The notes below the pieces were generated by a model. The model searched no databases. It was given only the letters and a program-made list of their open reading frames with translations, and had not been told where the DNA came from. 64,000 nucleotides of DNA from Mycolicibacterium xanthum (GTDB lineage Bacteria > Actinomycetota > Actinomycetes > Mycobacteriales > Mycobacteriaceae): positions 418,390 through 482,389 of the forward strand of contig NZ_JAIFZS010000001.1 of assembly GCF_019710635.1 (NCBI RefSeq), given 5' to 3'. This document shows positions 1-8,972 of the stretch, piece after piece (position 1 is the first letter of the stretch; each line of letters begins with the position of its first letter). The translations under genes were made by a program, and so were the position numbers.

Positions 1-102
1 GCCGGGGTCGTGGGTGTCGCGGTCACCGTCATGATTGCCGGGGGAATCTTCTGGCTGATCGCGCGCACCAGGACGAAACCCAAGACCACGGTCGGGCAGT
101 AA
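1..102 (+). CDS. C-terminal end of a cobalt ECF transporter component (CbiM/CbiN-PDGLE type), partial
   Basis: Only the last 33 codons and the TAA stop are in the window. They encode one hydrophobic segment (about residues 3-20 of the visible part) followed by a basic tail ending TKPKTTVGQ, as expected for the last membrane helix of a CbiN/PDGLE domain, the small membrane subunit that works with CbiM in nickel/cobalt uptake. The assignment depends on position: cbiQ begins 1 nt after the stop and cbiO follows. The sequence alone is too short to be diagnostic. Confidence 0.5.
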   Translation, partial: AGVVGVAVTVMIAGGIFWLIARTRTKPKTTVGQ

Positions 103-103
103 C

Positions 104-883
104 GTGGGGGCAGGCCACGCGCATCCGCTCTATCGCGACGGTGACTCCCCGGTGCACCGGCTGCCCGCGGAGGTCAAGGTGGTCTGCCTGGTGGTGTTCG
201 TGCTGGCGGTGGTCGCCACGCCGCGGGAACTGTTCTGGCCGTTCGGAATCTACGCGCTGATCATCCTGGCGATCTGGCGGGTGGCGCAGATCCCGCTGCG
301 CTGGATCCTGCCGCGCATGCTGATCGAGGTGCCGTTCGTCGTGCTGGCGCTGTTGCTGCCGTTCGCCGAGGGGGGCGAGCGGGTGACCGTGGCAGGATTC
401 GAGCTGTCGGTCGCCGGCCTCTACGCGGCGTGGGGCATCGTGGTCAAGGGCACATTGGGGGTGGCCGCCTCGCTGACCGTCGCGTCCACGACGACCGCGC
501 GGGAGCTGCCCGTCGCGCTGAGCCGGCTACGGGTGCCGGGCGTGATCGTGTCGATGCTGACGTTGATGATCCGCTACATCGACGTGCTCGCCGCCGAGGC
601 TCGCAGGATGCGGATGGCGAGGGTTTCGCGGGGCGACTCGCCGCGGATGCTGCACCAGATCGGGGCCACCGCGAAAGGGGTGGGCTCGCTGTTCCTGCGC
701 TCCTATGAGCGGGGCGAGCGGGTGTACCTGGCGATGCTGTCGCGGGGCTTCGACGGCCACGTCCCGCCGATGGCGGTCGGCGCGGGCTGTGCCGCGGCCG
801 CGTCGTCGCGCCAATGGGTCGTCGCGCTGTTGCCGGCCTCGGCCGCGGTGTTGGTCGCGATGAGCGCCTGGGTGGTGCGATGA
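104..883 (+). CDS. cbiQ: Cobalt ECF transporter transmembrane subunit CbiQ
   Basis: Energy-coupling (T) subunit that links the substrate-binding CbiM/N membrane proteins to the CbiO ATPase for Co2+ uptake. At 259 aa it has the usual family length. The N-terminus (HAHPLYRDGDSPVHRLPAEVK) is typical of CbiQ, followed by several hydrophobic helices. Two coupling motifs of the Ala-x-x-x-Arg-Gly type are visible, ARVSRG near residue 172 and AMLSRG near 210; these contact the ATPase in this family. The GTG start lies 1 nt after the upstream stop, so translation is probably coupled. The 3' end runs into a tandem repeat of mini-ORFs before cbiO. The neighbouring cobalamin genes support cobalt as the substrate. 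Confidence 0.88.
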   Translation: MGAGHAHPLYRDGDSPVHRLPAEVKVVCLVVFVLAVVATPRELFWPFGIYALIILAIWRVAQIPLRWILPRMLIEVPFVVLALLLPFAEGGERVTVAGFELSVAGLYAAWGIVVKGTLGVAASLTVASTTTARELPVALSRLRVPGVIVSMLTLMIRYIDVLAAEARRMRMARVSRGDSPRMLHQIGATAKGVGSLFLRSYERGERVYLAMLSRGFDGHVPPMAVGAGCAAAASSRQWVVALLPASAAVLVAMSAWVVR

Positions 884-943
884 GCGCCTGCGCGAAGAGC
901 AGAGGGACCCGATGAGCGCCTGCGCGAAGAGCAGTGGGACCCG
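880..943 (+). repeat. Two 32-bp tandem repeats encoding chained 11-aa mini-ORFs between cbiQ and cbiO
   Basis: Two near-identical 32-bp units begin at 880 and 912, and the next ATG (944) is cbiO. Each unit reads ATG to TGA as a complete small ORF: MSACAKSRGTR then MSACAKSSGTR. Each TGA overlaps the next ATG as ATGA. The first ATG overlaps the cbiQ stop, so cbiQ, two peptides and cbiO form a continuous stop/start chain. An RBS-like GAAGAG lies inside each unit. The arrangement resembles MIRU elements of mycobacteria. The same peptide family recurs upstream of rbfA. Confidence 0.85.
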
Positions 944-1684
944 ATGAGCAGCCCGGCGGTGCGGGTGCGCGGGCTGCGCTACGCCTATCCCGACGGCCAC
1001 GTCGCGCTCGGCGGCATCGACCTCGATGTCGTGCCGGGGGAGCGGGTGGCGTTGCTCGGGCCCAACGGTGCGGGCAAGACGACGCTCATGCTGCATCTCA
1101 ACGGGGTGCTCGGCGCGGCGGCGGGCACCGTCGAGATCGGTGGGACGGCGTTGTCGCGCACGACGCTTCGCGACATCCGGCGCAGGGTCGGCTTGGTGTT
1201 CCAGGATCCCGACGACCAACTCTTCATGCCGACGCTGGCGCAGGATGTGGCCTTCGGCCCGGCCAATTTCGGGCTGCGCGGCGACGAACTACAGGCCCGG
1301 GTGGCGAATGCGCTGGCGGCCGTGTCGATGACCGAGCTCGCCGACCGCAGTCCGGCCCACATGTCCGGCGGCCAGCGGCGGCGTGCCGCGCTTGCCACCG
1401 TATTGGCCTGTGAGCCCGAGGTTCTGGTGCTCGACGAGCCGTCGGCCAATCTCGATCCGGTCGCTCGCCGCGAGCTCGCCGAGACGTTGACGGGGCTGGA
1501 CGCGACGATGCTGATCGTCACCCACGATCTGCCCTATGCCGCACAGCTGTGCGACCGGGCCATCGTCATGGACGGCGGCGTCATCGTCGCCGACGGCGCG
1601 ATCGACGAGGTGCTGTCCGACGTGGAAATGCTTGCCACGCATCGGCTCGAGCTGCCCTGGGGCTTTGTGGTCGGGTCGCGCTGA
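944..1684 (+). CDS. cbiO: Cobalt ECF transporter ATP-binding subunit CbiO
   Basis: ABC ATPase of 246 aa that powers the CbiMNQ cobalt transporter. Visible motifs in order: Walker A GPNGAGKTT (about residues 39-47), Q-loop VFQDPDDQLF (about 85-94, typical of ECF ATPases), a signature MSGGQRRR (about 138-145, Met in place of the usual Leu), Walker B VLVLDEP (about 159-165), and the switch His in VTHDL (about 190). The ATG start sits in the last ATGA overlap of the upstream mini-ORF repeat. It is the final gene of the transporter operon and is followed by a strong stem-loop before the convergent mtr gene. Confidence 0.92.
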   Translation: MSSPAVRVRGLRYAYPDGHVALGGIDLDVVPGERVALLGPNGAGKTTLMLHLNGVLGAAAGTVEIGGTALSRTTLRDIRRRVGLVFQDPDDQLFMPTLAQDVAFGPANFGLRGDELQARVANALAAVSMTELADRSPAHMSGGQRRRAALATVLACEPEVLVLDEPSANLDPVARRELAETLTGLDATMLIVTHDLPYAAQLCDRAIVMDGGVIVADGAIDEVLSDVEMLATHRLELPWGFVVGSR

Positions 1685-1703
1685 CCGGCCACCCCACTCT
1701 CTG

Positions 1704-1762
1704 CCGAACTGGCATTCCGGCAGGCCTGCACCCGAAATTCCCCTGCCGGAATGCCATTTCGG
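1704..1762. terminator. Long stem-loop between convergent cbiO and mtr
   Basis: The left arm TGGCATTCCGGCAGG (1710-1724) is perfectly complementary to 1742-1756. The pairing extends outward through one mismatch (1709/1757) to CCGAA/TTCGG (1704-1708 with 1758-1762). This gives 20 of 21 pairs around a 17-nt loop. It lies in the only gap between two convergent genes, so a bidirectional, Rho-independent-like terminator is the simplest reading. There is no U-tract, which is common in mycobacteria. Confidence 0.7.
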
Positions 1763-1799
1763 CGCTGGGGCGCGGCGATTTCGGCGGGAGACGGGGGCG

Positions 1800-3224
1800 T
1801 CAGTGCCGTCGGGGCGGCGGCCACGGCGGCTCGCCGCACAGCGCCAGCAGCGCGTTCTCGATGACCTCGGGCAGCGCCGGGTGGATCCAGTACTGACCGC
1901 GCGCCATGTCCTGGGCCGGCAGGTCGAACGCCATCGCCTGGATGATCGGCTGGATGATCGAGGACGCCTGGTGGCCCATGATGTGCGCGCCGAGCAGCAA
2001 CCCGGTGTCGTCGTCGATGATCAGCTTGGCGAAGCCGTTGGAGTCCTCCATCGCCCAGCCGTAGGCGACATCACGGTAGTCCTGCACCTTGGAACGGATC
2101 CGGTAGCCCGCGGCACGGGCCTCGTTCTCGGTCAGTCCGACACAGGCGATCTGCGGATCGGTGAACACCGCCGAAGGCACATTGAGGTGGTTGGCGGGCA
2201 TCAGGTTGACGGTGTCGTCCCAGTCCTGCAACAGGTTGTGTTTGACGACCCGTGCCTCGTGGTTGGCGACGTGCTTGAGCTGATAGGGCGAGCTGACGTC
2301 GCCGAGCGCGAAAACGTTACGGGCCGTGGTGCGTTGGTACTGGTCGACGACCACCAACCCGTCATCGACCCGGACACCGGCGTGGTGGGCGTCGAGCAGA
2401 TCGCCGTTGGGGATCCGGCCGGTGGCCACCAGCAGCGTGTCGGCGTGCAGCGTCGAACCGTCGTCGAGATGCAGCGCCAGCCCGCCGGAACCGTCCGGTC
2501 CGTCACCGGATCCGCCGACGATGTTGCGGCGGCTGTGGATCTCCCACTTGCGGCTGGCGATGTCGGTGAAACGCTCACAGATCGTGTCGTCGCAATGGCT
2601 CAGCATCGTGCTGCCGCGCAGCACGATCGACACCCGCGAGCCCAGCGACGAGAAGACGTGTGCGAACTCGGCGGCGACGAACCCGCCCCCGACGATGACG
2701 ATGTGCCCGGGCAACTCGGGGATACGCATGATGGTGTCGCTGGTGTGGTAGGCCACACCGGATTCGGCGATGGCCGGCGGGATGGTCGCGCGGGCACCGG
2801 CGGCGATCACCACCTGCTCGGCGGTGAACTCGTCGCCGTCGTCGGTCCGCAGCCGGTACGCCCTGTCCGCGCCGGACGGGACGAACCGGGCGTGGCTGGC
2901 GAACACCTCGACACCGGGAGACGAGCGCCGGTACTGTTCACCGCCGTTGGCGATCGGATCGATGCGGCCGAACACCCGGGAGACGATGTCGGCCCAGCGC
3001 ACCCCGTCGACGTGGGCGTCGACGCCGAACGGGCCGGACTCGCGGATCTGCTGGGCCACCCCGGCGGCATAGACGAACATCTTGGTCGGGATGCACCCGA
3101 CATTGAGGCAGGTGCCGCCGAACACGCCCTGCTCGCAGATGGCCACCCGCTTGCCGGCATACCGTTCGTCGAGGATCGAGTTGCCCGAACCGGTTCCGAT
3201 GATCGCGATGTCGAAGTCAGTCAC
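1800..3224 (-). CDS. mtr: Mycothione reductase
   Basis: NADPH- and FAD-dependent flavoprotein disulfide reductase that regenerates mycothiol from mycothione in the cytoplasm; it is specific to actinobacteria. The start is GTG at 3224 (VTDFDIAIIGTGSGNS), which begins exactly at the FAD-binding motif as in the known enzyme. The redox-active pair is in GGTCLNVGCIPTK (about residues 36-48), the NAD(P)H fold in IVIVGGGFVAAEF (about 165-177), and the C-terminal active-site His in HPALPEV. Length (474 aa) is slightly above the usual 459-460 because of a Pro-rich tail. The start overlaps the stop of the upstream hydrolase by 8 nt (GTGACTGA), so the pair is co-translated. Confidence 0.93.
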   Translation of the reverse strand: MTDFDIAIIGTGSGNSILDERYAGKRVAICEQGVFGGTCLNVGCIPTKMFVYAAGVAQQIRESGPFGVDAHVDGVRWADIVSRVFGRIDPIANGGEQYRRSSPGVEVFASHARFVPSGADRAYRLRTDDGDEFTAEQVVIAAGARATIPPAIAESGVAYHTSDTIMRIPELPGHIVIVGGGFVAAEFAHVFSSLGSRVSIVLRGSTMLSHCDDTICERFTDIASRKWEIHSRRNIVGGSGDGPDGSGGLALHLDDGSTLHADTLLVATGRIPNGDLLDAHHAGVRVDDGLVVVDQYQRTTARNVFALGDVSSPYQLKHVANHEARVVKHNLLQDWDDTVNLMPANHLNVPSAVFTDPQIACVGLTENEARAAGYRIRSKVQDYRDVAYGWAMEDSNGFAKLIIDDDTGLLLGAHIMGHQASSIIQPIIQAMAFDLPAQDMARGQYWIHPALPEVIENALLALCGEPPWPPPRRH

Positions 3225-4248
3225 GGCTCGGGCTCCCGTCGGGTGGTGGCGCCGGAGAGTCCCCGGCATCGGTCAGGTACCAGTCCAGCCAGCGGTCCAG
3301 TTCGGCGTAGGCGACGCGCCGAGGTTCGGACACCGACAGGAACACATCGTGTTTGGCGTCGACGATCGGCACCACCGTCGACCGGTTGCCGATGCAGCCC
3401 GCCCAGCGCGCGATCTGGGCGACGTCGAGCACCGCGTCGCCGCGCTGGATCGAGTCGGGGTCGTCCACCTCGCGGACGCTGCGGTCCGAGCGCAGGATCA
3501 GGTTGGGCACACCGACGTCGAGCCCGCGGTGCAACCGGGCCTGCCCCCGCCGGATGGCGTGGATCCAGCCGAAGGTGACCGGGAAGCCGCCCAGCGGCTT
3601 CCAGTCCAGGTTGTATTCGAATTCGCCGGCGTAGTCGCGGTGCAGGGTGGTTCCGTAGCCGCCACCGGTCGGGTGGCGCACTACCATGAGCTTGCGCAGG
3701 CGCCGCATCGCCCTGATCGCCGCCGACGTCGGCGGGGTGCGCAGGATCGCCGGGCCCTGCAGGTCCAGCCAGGGGCTGTTGAGGATCAGCCCCGCCACGT
3801 TGGTTTCGACCCGCCCGGTGGCGGCCCGGCGGCGCAACCGGTCCAGCCACAGCGACACCACCAGCCCGCCGGCCGAATGGCCGTAGACCAGGACCCGAGC
3901 CGGCCCCACCGCGGCGATCACGGCCAGCGCACGCTCGAGTTCCGCGTCGTATACCGACAGGTCGGTGGTGAAGTGCGGGGTCTGGCCCGCCCGATGCGAT
4001 CGTCCGCATTTGTGCAGGTCGAGAGCGTAGAACGCGAAACCGCGCCGGGCCATGTGATCGGCGAACTCGTTGTTGAAGAAGTAGTCGGTGAACCCGTGCA
4101 CCACCAGCACCGCGTGGCGGGCCGACGGGTCGGCCTCGCCGCGGCGGACCAGGGTGGCCACCAGGTCACCCTCGCCGTGCGGGTCGGGGCCGAGGTCGAA
4201 CGTGAATCGCTGGTATCCGGGCAGCACGTCGGGCTCCCATCCAGACAC
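3217..4248 (-). CDS. Alpha/beta hydrolase (serine lipase/lysophospholipase-like)
   Basis: Cytoplasmic alpha/beta-hydrolase of about 343 aa. It shows an oxyanion-type VHGFTDYFFN segment, a nucleophile elbow GHSAGG, and a likely catalytic His in KHDVF near the C-terminus. The same gene sits beside mtr in M. tuberculosis. The substrate cannot be read from sequence; monoacylglycerol lipase or lysophospholipase is the nearest general type. Start choice: GTG at 4248 lies 7 nt after a TAGGGT -10 box, a typical leaderless arrangement. GTG 4257 is an in-frame alternative but overlaps the -10 box. The stop overlaps the mtr start. Confidence 0.8.
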   Translation of the reverse strand: MSGWEPDVLPGYQRFTFDLGPDPHGEGDLVATLVRRGEADPSARHAVLVVHGFTDYFFNNEFADHMARRGFAFYALDLHKCGRSHRAGQTPHFTTDLSVYDAELERALAVIAAVGPARVLVYGHSAGGLVVSLWLDRLRRRAATGRVETNVAGLILNSPWLDLQGPAILRTPPTSAAIRAMRRLRKLMVVRHPTGGGYGTTLHRDYAGEFEYNLDWKPLGGFPVTFGWIHAIRRGQARLHRGLDVGVPNLILRSDRSVREVDDPDSIQRGDAVLDVAQIARWAGCIGNRSTVVPIVDAKHDVFLSVSEPRRVAYAELDRWLDWYLTDAGDSPAPPPDGSPSRD

Positions 4249-4255
4249 GACAGCC

Positions 4256-4261
4256 ACCCTA
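4256..4261 (-). promoter_or_regulatory. -10 box TAGGGT for the hydrolase-mtr operon, predicted leaderless
   Basis: On the minus strand, TAGGGT is followed by 7 nt and GTG (4248), matching the mycobacterial TANNNT -10 consensus with transcription starting at the start codon. No Shine-Dalgarno sequence is visible. The string TAGGGTGGCTGTC recurs almost exactly upstream of the efpA paralogue (13385). Confidence 0.55.
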
Positions 4262-4381
4262 ATCCCGGTGCCGCGGATCCGGTGGGCAGTGGTCGGCACG
4301 CTGCCTCGTGGTGTGGCGGGATAACCTGAACACCGGCAAGCCGTGATCAACGGGATACGACCACGAAGGATCGACGACACC

Positions 4382-5935
4382 GTGTCTGAACCCGAGAAGA
4401 CCGACGTCCTGCTGGTAGGGGCGGGCATCATGAGCGCCACGCTCAGCGTGCTGCTGCGCCTGGTGGAGCCGGACTGGTCGATGACGTTGGTCGAGCGCCT
4501 CGACGGTGCGGCCGCCGAGAGCAGTGATCCGTGGAACAACGCGGGAACCGGCCACTCCGCGCTGTGTGAGTTGAATTACACCCCGGCGCGTGCGGACGGC
4601 TCGATCGACATCAGCAAGGCGGTCAACGTCAACGAACAGTTCCAGGTGTCCCGGCAGTTCTGGGCCTATGTCGTGGAGAACGGGGTGCTGCCCGACGCGC
4701 GCAGCTTCCTCAACCCGATTCCGCACGTCAGCTTCGTGACCGGTGCCGACAACGTCGACTACCTCAAGCGCAGGCGCGAGACGCTGGCCGCCAACCCGCT
4801 GTTCGCCTCGATGGAGTTCATCGACGACCGCGACGAGTTCGCCCGCCGGCTACCGCTGATGGCCGCCAAGCGCGACTTCTCCGATCCGGTCGGCCTGAAC
4901 TGGACCCAGGACGGCACCGACGTCGACTTCGGTTCGCTGTCACGACAGCTGATCGGGTACGGCGCCCAGCACGGGATGGACACGCTGTTCGGCCACGAGG
5001 TCATCGACCTCGACCAGGGCTCCGACGGCAGCTGGACGGTGAAGGTCGTCAACCGCCGCACCGGGCTCAAGCGCACCTTCAACGCCAAGTTCGTCTTCGT
5101 CGGCGCCGGCGGTGGCGCGCTGCCGCTGCTGCAGAAGGCGGGCATCAAGGAGGCCAAGGGCTTCGGCGGGTTCCCGGTGGGTGGCCAGTTCCTGCGCACC
5201 GACCGCCCCGAACTGACCGTGGGCCATCAGGCCAAGGTGTACGGGCTGCCGCCGCTGGGAGCCCCGCCGATGTCGGTGCCGCACCTGGACACCCGGGTGA
5301 TCAACGAGAAGTCTTGGCTGCTGTTCGGGCCGTTCGCCGGCTGGTCGCCGAAGTTCCTCAAGCAGGGCAAGCTCACCGACCTGCCGTTCTCGGTCAAACC
5401 CGACAACCTGATGTCGATGCTGGGCGTCGGTCTCACCGAGATGGGCCTGCTGAAATACCTGATCGGTCAGCTGCTGCTCAGCGAGCCGGCGCGGGTCGAG
5501 AACCTGCGTGAATTCGCTCCCAGTGCAAAGGATTCCGACTGGGAGATGGACATCGCCGGACAGCGTGTGCAGGTCATCCGCCGAGCCGGGGGCAAGGGCG
5601 GAGTGCTCGAGTTCGGCACCACCGTGCTGTCGGCGAGCGACGGCAGCATCGCCGGGCTGCTCGGCGCCTCACCCGGCGCGTCCACCGCGGTGCCGGCGAT
5701 GTTCGACGTCATGGAGCGCTGCTTCCCCGATCGCTACGAGGGCTGGGCCCCCAAGCTCAAGGAGATGGTGCCGTCGCTGGGTACCAAGCTGTCCGGAGAG
5801 CCCGGGCTGTTCGACGAGGTGTGGGCCTGGGGCACCAAGGTGCTCAAGCTGGACCAGCCCGCCAGTGGAGTTCCCGACGTCGCAGCGCTGGACCCGTCCG
5901 CTTCCGCCGACCCTGCCACCGCTGCGACCGTTTGA
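4382..5935 (+). CDS. mqo: Malate:quinone oxidoreductase
   Basis: Peripheral membrane FAD enzyme that oxidises malate to oxaloacetate and passes electrons to menaquinone, replacing or supplementing NAD-dependent malate dehydrogenase. Length is 517 aa against about 490-500 in the family. The FAD-binding [13 protein letters not shown] lies at residues 9-21; [18 protein letters not shown] (about 56-73), [14 protein letters not shown] (about 241-254) and a late [16 protein letters not shown] are Mqo signatures. The start is GTG 4382 ([11 protein letters not shown]) with GAAGGA 12 nt upstream. Upstream codons are also open, but homology begins here. A TAACCT at 4322-4327 could be the -10. The GNAT gene follows after 3 nt. 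Confidence 0.94.
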   Translation: MSEPEKTDVLLVGAGIMSATLSVLLRLVEPDWSMTLVERLDGAAAESSDPWNNAGTGHSALCELNYTPARADGSIDISKAVNVNEQFQVSRQFWAYVVENGVLPDARSFLNPIPHVSFVTGADNVDYLKRRRETLAANPLFASMEFIDDRDEFARRLPLMAAKRDFSDPVGLNWTQDGTDVDFGSLSRQLIGYGAQHGMDTLFGHEVIDLDQGSDGSWTVKVVNRRTGLKRTFNAKFVFVGAGGGALPLLQKAGIKEAKGFGGFPVGGQFLRTDRPELTVGHQAKVYGLPPLGAPPMSVPHLDTRVINEKSWLLFGPFAGWSPKFLKQGKLTDLPFSVKPDNLMSMLGVGLTEMGLLKYLIGQLLLSEPARVENLREFAPSAKDSDWEMDIAGQRVQVIRRAGGKGGVLEFGTTVLSASDGSIAGLLGASPGASTAVPAMFDVMERCFPDRYEGWAPKLKEMVPSLGTKLSGEPGLFDEVWAWGTKVLKLDQPASGVPDVAALDPSASADPATAATV

Positions 5936-5938
5936 CGG

Positions 5939-6385
5939 ATGACGGTCGCGCTACGCCGCAGCTGGGCCAAGGACCTCGACGCCGCCACGCTCTACGAGCT
6001 GCTCAAGCTGCGCGTGGAGGTGTTCGTGGTCGAACAGGCGACGCCCTACCCGGAGCTCGACGGCCGCGACCTGCTCAGGGAGACCCGGCATTTCTGGCTG
6101 GAGAACGACGAGGGAGAGGTCATCTCGACGCTGCGCCTGATGGAGGAGTATCCCGCGGGCCAGAAGGCGTTCCGGATCGGCCGGGTGTGCACCAAGCGCG
6201 GCGACCGAGGGCAGGGGCACGCCGCGCGGCTGCTGCAGGCGGCGCTGGCCGAGGTGGGCGACTATCCGTGCCACATCAACGCACAGACCTACCTCGCGGA
6301 TATGTACGGCGGGCACGGGTTCGTCCGCGACGGTGACGAGTTCCTCGACGACGGCATCCCGCACGTGCCGATGGTGAAGCCGTGA
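5939..6385 (+). CDS. GNAT family N-acetyltransferase (ElaA-like)
   Basis: A 148-aa protein with a single ElaA-type GNAT fold. Features include an N-terminal [21 protein letters not shown] segment (here [20 protein letters not shown]), central strands STLRLMEE and FRIGRVC, and the acetyl-CoA-binding R-G-Q-G-H-A loop ([12 protein letters not shown]). The C-terminus has the ElaA-like pattern [11 protein letters not shown]. The acceptor is unknown for the family. It starts 3 nt after mqo and its stop overlaps the next GTG (GTGA), so it belongs to the mqo - Mg-chelatase transcription unit. Confidence 0.85.
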   Translation: MTVALRRSWAKDLDAATLYELLKLRVEVFVVEQATPYPELDGRDLLRETRHFWLENDEGEVISTLRLMEEYPAGQKAFRIGRVCTKRGDRGQGHAARLLQAALAEVGDYPCHINAQTYLADMYGGHGFVRDGDEFLDDGIPHVPMVKP

Positions 6386-8256
6386 ACGCCGCCGCCGACC
6401 CGATCTACCCGTTCAGCGCGCTGGTCGGTCACGACCGGCTGCGGCTGGCGCTGATGCTGTGCGCCGTGCGGCCCGACATCGGCGGGGTGCTGATCCGCGG
6501 CGAGAAGGGCACCGCGAAATCCACCGCCGTGCGGGGGCTGGCGAAGGTGCTGACCGTGGCGTTCGAGGCGTCCGGTGATCACGGTGGGCAATTGGTGGAG
6601 TTGCCGATCGGCGCCACCGAAGACCGGGTGGTCGGATCGCTGGACCTGCAGAAGGTACTGCGCGACGGCGAGCACGCGTTCTCGCCGGGGTTGCTGGCAC
6701 GGGCGCACCGCGGGGTGCTCTACGTCGACGAGGTCAACCTGCTGCACGACCACCTCGTCGACGTGCTGCTCGACGCGGCGGCGATGGGCCGGGTGCACAT
6801 CGAACGCGACGGTGTGTCGCACAGCCATGAGGCGCGGTTCGTGCTGATCGGCACGATGAACCCCGAAGAGGGCGAGCTGCGCCCACAGCTGCTGGACCGG
6901 TTCGGCCTCACCGTCGACGTGCAGGCCTCCCGCGACGTCGACGTGCGCGCCGAGGTGATTCGGGCGCGGCTGGCCTACGAAGCCGACCCCGCCGGGTTCG
7001 CCGCCCGGTTCGCCGGCGCCGACGCCGAGCTGGCCGGACGCATCGCCGACGCGCGGGCGAGCCTGCCCGGTGTGGTGCTGCCCGACACCGAGTTGCGGCG
7101 CATCGCCGCGCTGTGTGCGGCGTTCGACGTCGACGGGATGCGCGCCGACCTGGTGGTGGCCCGCACCGCGGTGGCGCACGCCGCGTGGCGGGGTGCGGGC
7201 ACCGTGGACGAACAGGACATCCGGGTGGCCGCCGAGCTGGCGCTGCCACACCGTCGCCGCCGGGATCCGTTCGACGACCCCGGTCTGGACCCCGAGCGTC
7301 TCGACGACGCGATGCAGCAGGCCGCGGAATCCACCGACGGGCCGCCCGACACCGAGCCCGACCCGCCCGGTGGCGGATCGCAGCCCGACGGTGCGGCCGA
7401 CGGGGGACCTCCCCGGCAGGGCCAGGCTCCTGGGACCCGGCCGAGTGCGCCGCCGTCGCCCGTGTTCCGTACCAAGGCTCTGGTGGTTCCAGGGGTCGGT
7501 GAGGGTGCCCCGGGGCGCCGTTCGCGCGCCCGCAACCGCACCGGCACCGTGGTGTCGTCGACCACCGAACCCGGCGCCGGGCACGGCGTGCACGTCTTCG
7601 CCACCGTGGCCGCCGCCGCGGGCCGGCAGGACGGACCCGGCCGGCTGCGCCCAACTCCCGATGACGTACGCCGAGCGGTCCGCGAAGGCCGCGAGGGCAA
7701 CCTGGTGATCTTCGTCGTGGACGCCTCGGGCTCGATGGCGGCGCGGGACCGGATGTCGGCGGTCGGCGGGGCCACGCTCTCGCTGCTGCGCGACGCCTAT
7801 CAACGCCGGGACAAGGTCGCGGTGATCACGTTCCGCGGGCAGGATGCCAGGGTGCTGCTGCCGCCAACGTCGTCGGTCTACATCGCCAGCCGCAGGCTGG
7901 CCCGGTTCGACACCGGTGGCAAGACCCCGCTGGCGCACGGCCTGCTGGCGGCCCGCGACATGGTGGTCCGCGAACGGGCCCGCGACCGGGCCCGCCGCAG
8001 CCTGGTGGTGGTGCTCACCGACGGTCGTGCCACCGGCGGTCCCGACCCGGTCGACCGCGCCCGCGCGGCCGCGGCCCGGCTGGTGTCCGAGGGGGCCGCG
8101 GCGGTCGTCGTGGACTGCGAGACGTCCTATATCCGGCTCGGACTGGCCGCGGATCTGGCCGGGCACCTGGACGCGCCGGTGGTGCGGCTGGATCAGCTAC
8201 GCGCCGACACCCTGACCGAGCTGGTCAAGGGACAGTCCGACCGGGGCGCGGCGTAG
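6382..8256 (+). CDS. Magnesium/cobalt chelatase-like AAA+ and vWA protein (fused ChlI/BchI-ChlD/BchD type)
   Basis: A 624-aa fusion of an AAA+ motor and a von Willebrand A domain. The N-terminal part has Walker [10 protein letters not shown] (about residues 35-43), Walker [10 protein letters not shown] (about 113-121) and sensor [19 protein letters not shown] Pro/Gly/Arg-rich linker (about 310-400) follows. The C-terminal vWA domain has the MIDAS motif DASGSM (about 449-454) and [11 protein letters not shown]. In this family the AAA+/vWA subunits drive metal insertion by a large chelatase subunit. The next gene is cobO and a cobalt transporter lies upstream, so a role in cobaltochelatase function with CobN is inferred. 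The start is GTG overlapping the GNAT stop. Confidence 0.88.
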   Translation: MNAAADPIYPFSALVGHDRLRLALMLCAVRPDIGGVLIRGEKGTAKSTAVRGLAKVLTVAFEASGDHGGQLVELPIGATEDRVVGSLDLQKVLRDGEHAFSPGLLARAHRGVLYVDEVNLLHDHLVDVLLDAAAMGRVHIERDGVSHSHEARFVLIGTMNPEEGELRPQLLDRFGLTVDVQASRDVDVRAEVIRARLAYEADPAGFAARFAGADAELAGRIADARASLPGVVLPDTELRRIAALCAAFDVDGMRADLVVARTAVAHAAWRGAGTVDEQDIRVAAELALPHRRRRDPFDDPGLDPERLDDAMQQAAESTDGPPDTEPDPPGGGSQPDGAADGGPPRQGQAPGTRPSAPPSPVFRTKALVVPGVGEGAPGRRSRARNRTGTVVSSTTEPGAGHGVHVFATVAAAAGRQDGPGRLRPTPDDVRRAVREGREGNLVIFVVDASGSMAARDRMSAVGGATLSLLRDAYQRRDKVAVITFRGQDARVLLPPTSSVYIASRRLARFDTGGKTPLAHGLLAARDMVVRERARDRARRSLVVVLTDGRATGGPDPVDRARAAAARLVSEGAAAVVVDCETSYIRLGLAADLAGHLDAPVVRLDQLRADTLTELVKGQSDRGAA

Positions 8257-8266
8257 GAGGGATGAC

Positions 8267-8881
8267 ATGCCGCAAGGCCGACCGCTGACGGTTCCCCGCG
8301 ACGGGCTGACCACTCGCCAGCGACGCAACGCCCCGTTGCTCGCGGTGCACACCGGGGCGGGTAAGGGCAAGTCGACCGCGGCGTTCGGGATGGCCCTGCG
8401 CGCCTGGAACCAGGGCTTCGACATCGCGGTGTTCCAGTTCGTCAAGAGCGCCAAGTGGAAGGTCGGCGAGGAGACCGCGCTGTGCGAGCTGGGCCGGGTG
8501 CACGACGAGCGGGGCATCGGGGGCCCCGTCGAGTGGCACAAGATGGGCTCGGGCTGGTCGTGGTCGCGCAAGGACGGCACCGAGGAGGATCACGCGGCCG
8601 CGGCGGCCGAGGGCTGGGCCGAGATCGCGCGCCGGCTGGCCGGGGAGCGGCATGACTTCTACGTGCTCGACGAGTTCACCTACCCGCTGAAGTGGGGCTG
8701 GGTGGACACCGACGAGGTGATCGCCACGTTGGCGGCGCGTCCGGGCACCCAGCATGTGGTGATCACCGGCCGCGATGCGCCGCCGGCCCTGATCGACGCC
8801 GCGGACCTGGTTACCGAGATGACGAAGGTGAAGCACCCGATGGACGCCGGCCGCAAGGGCCAGAAAGGCATCGAGTGGTGA
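8267..8881 (+). CDS. cobO: Cob(I)yrinic acid a,c-diamide adenosyltransferase (CobO/BtuR)
   Basis: Transfers the 5'-deoxyadenosyl group of ATP to reduced cobalt corrinoids. Length of 204 aa fits the CobA/CobO/BtuR family. The P-loop is GAGKGKST (about residues 29-36), followed by the family pattern AVFQFVKSAKWKVGEE and the Walker-B-like FYVLDEFTYPLKWGW (about 129-143). The C-terminus has VVITGRDAPPALIDAADLVTEM and KGIEW. A strong AGGAGG RBS precedes it within GTAGGAGGGATGAC; the usable ATG is 8267. It lies between the chelatase-like gene and cobB. Confidence 0.93.
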   Translation: MPQGRPLTVPRDGLTTRQRRNAPLLAVHTGAGKGKSTAAFGMALRAWNQGFDIAVFQFVKSAKWKVGEETALCELGRVHDERGIGGPVEWHKMGSGWSWSRKDGTEEDHAAAAAEGWAEIARRLAGERHDFYVLDEFTYPLKWGWVDTDEVIATLAARPGTQHVVITGRDAPPALIDAADLVTEMTKVKHPMDAGRKGQKGIEW

Positions 8882-8902
8882 GCGGGGACGCTGTCGACCG
8901 GT

Positions 8903-8962
8903 GCGAGCGCGCGCGAAATGACGACCGGCGCGGCGTGTCGCTGTACAGACCCGCGCGCTCGC
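8903..8962. repeat. Inverted repeat carrying a dispersed intergenic element, cobO-cobB gap
   Basis: GCGAGCGCGCG (8903-8913) is perfectly complementary to 8952-8962, giving an 11-bp stem with a 38-nt loop in the 91-nt spacer before cobB. The right half, read on the minus strand from 8962 to 8929, matches similar stretches at 25777-25810 and 26537-26571 (pattern GCGAGCGxGCG, then GTCTGTAC or similar, then CGACACGC). Confidence 0.6.
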
Positions 8963-8972
8963 GGGAACGAGG

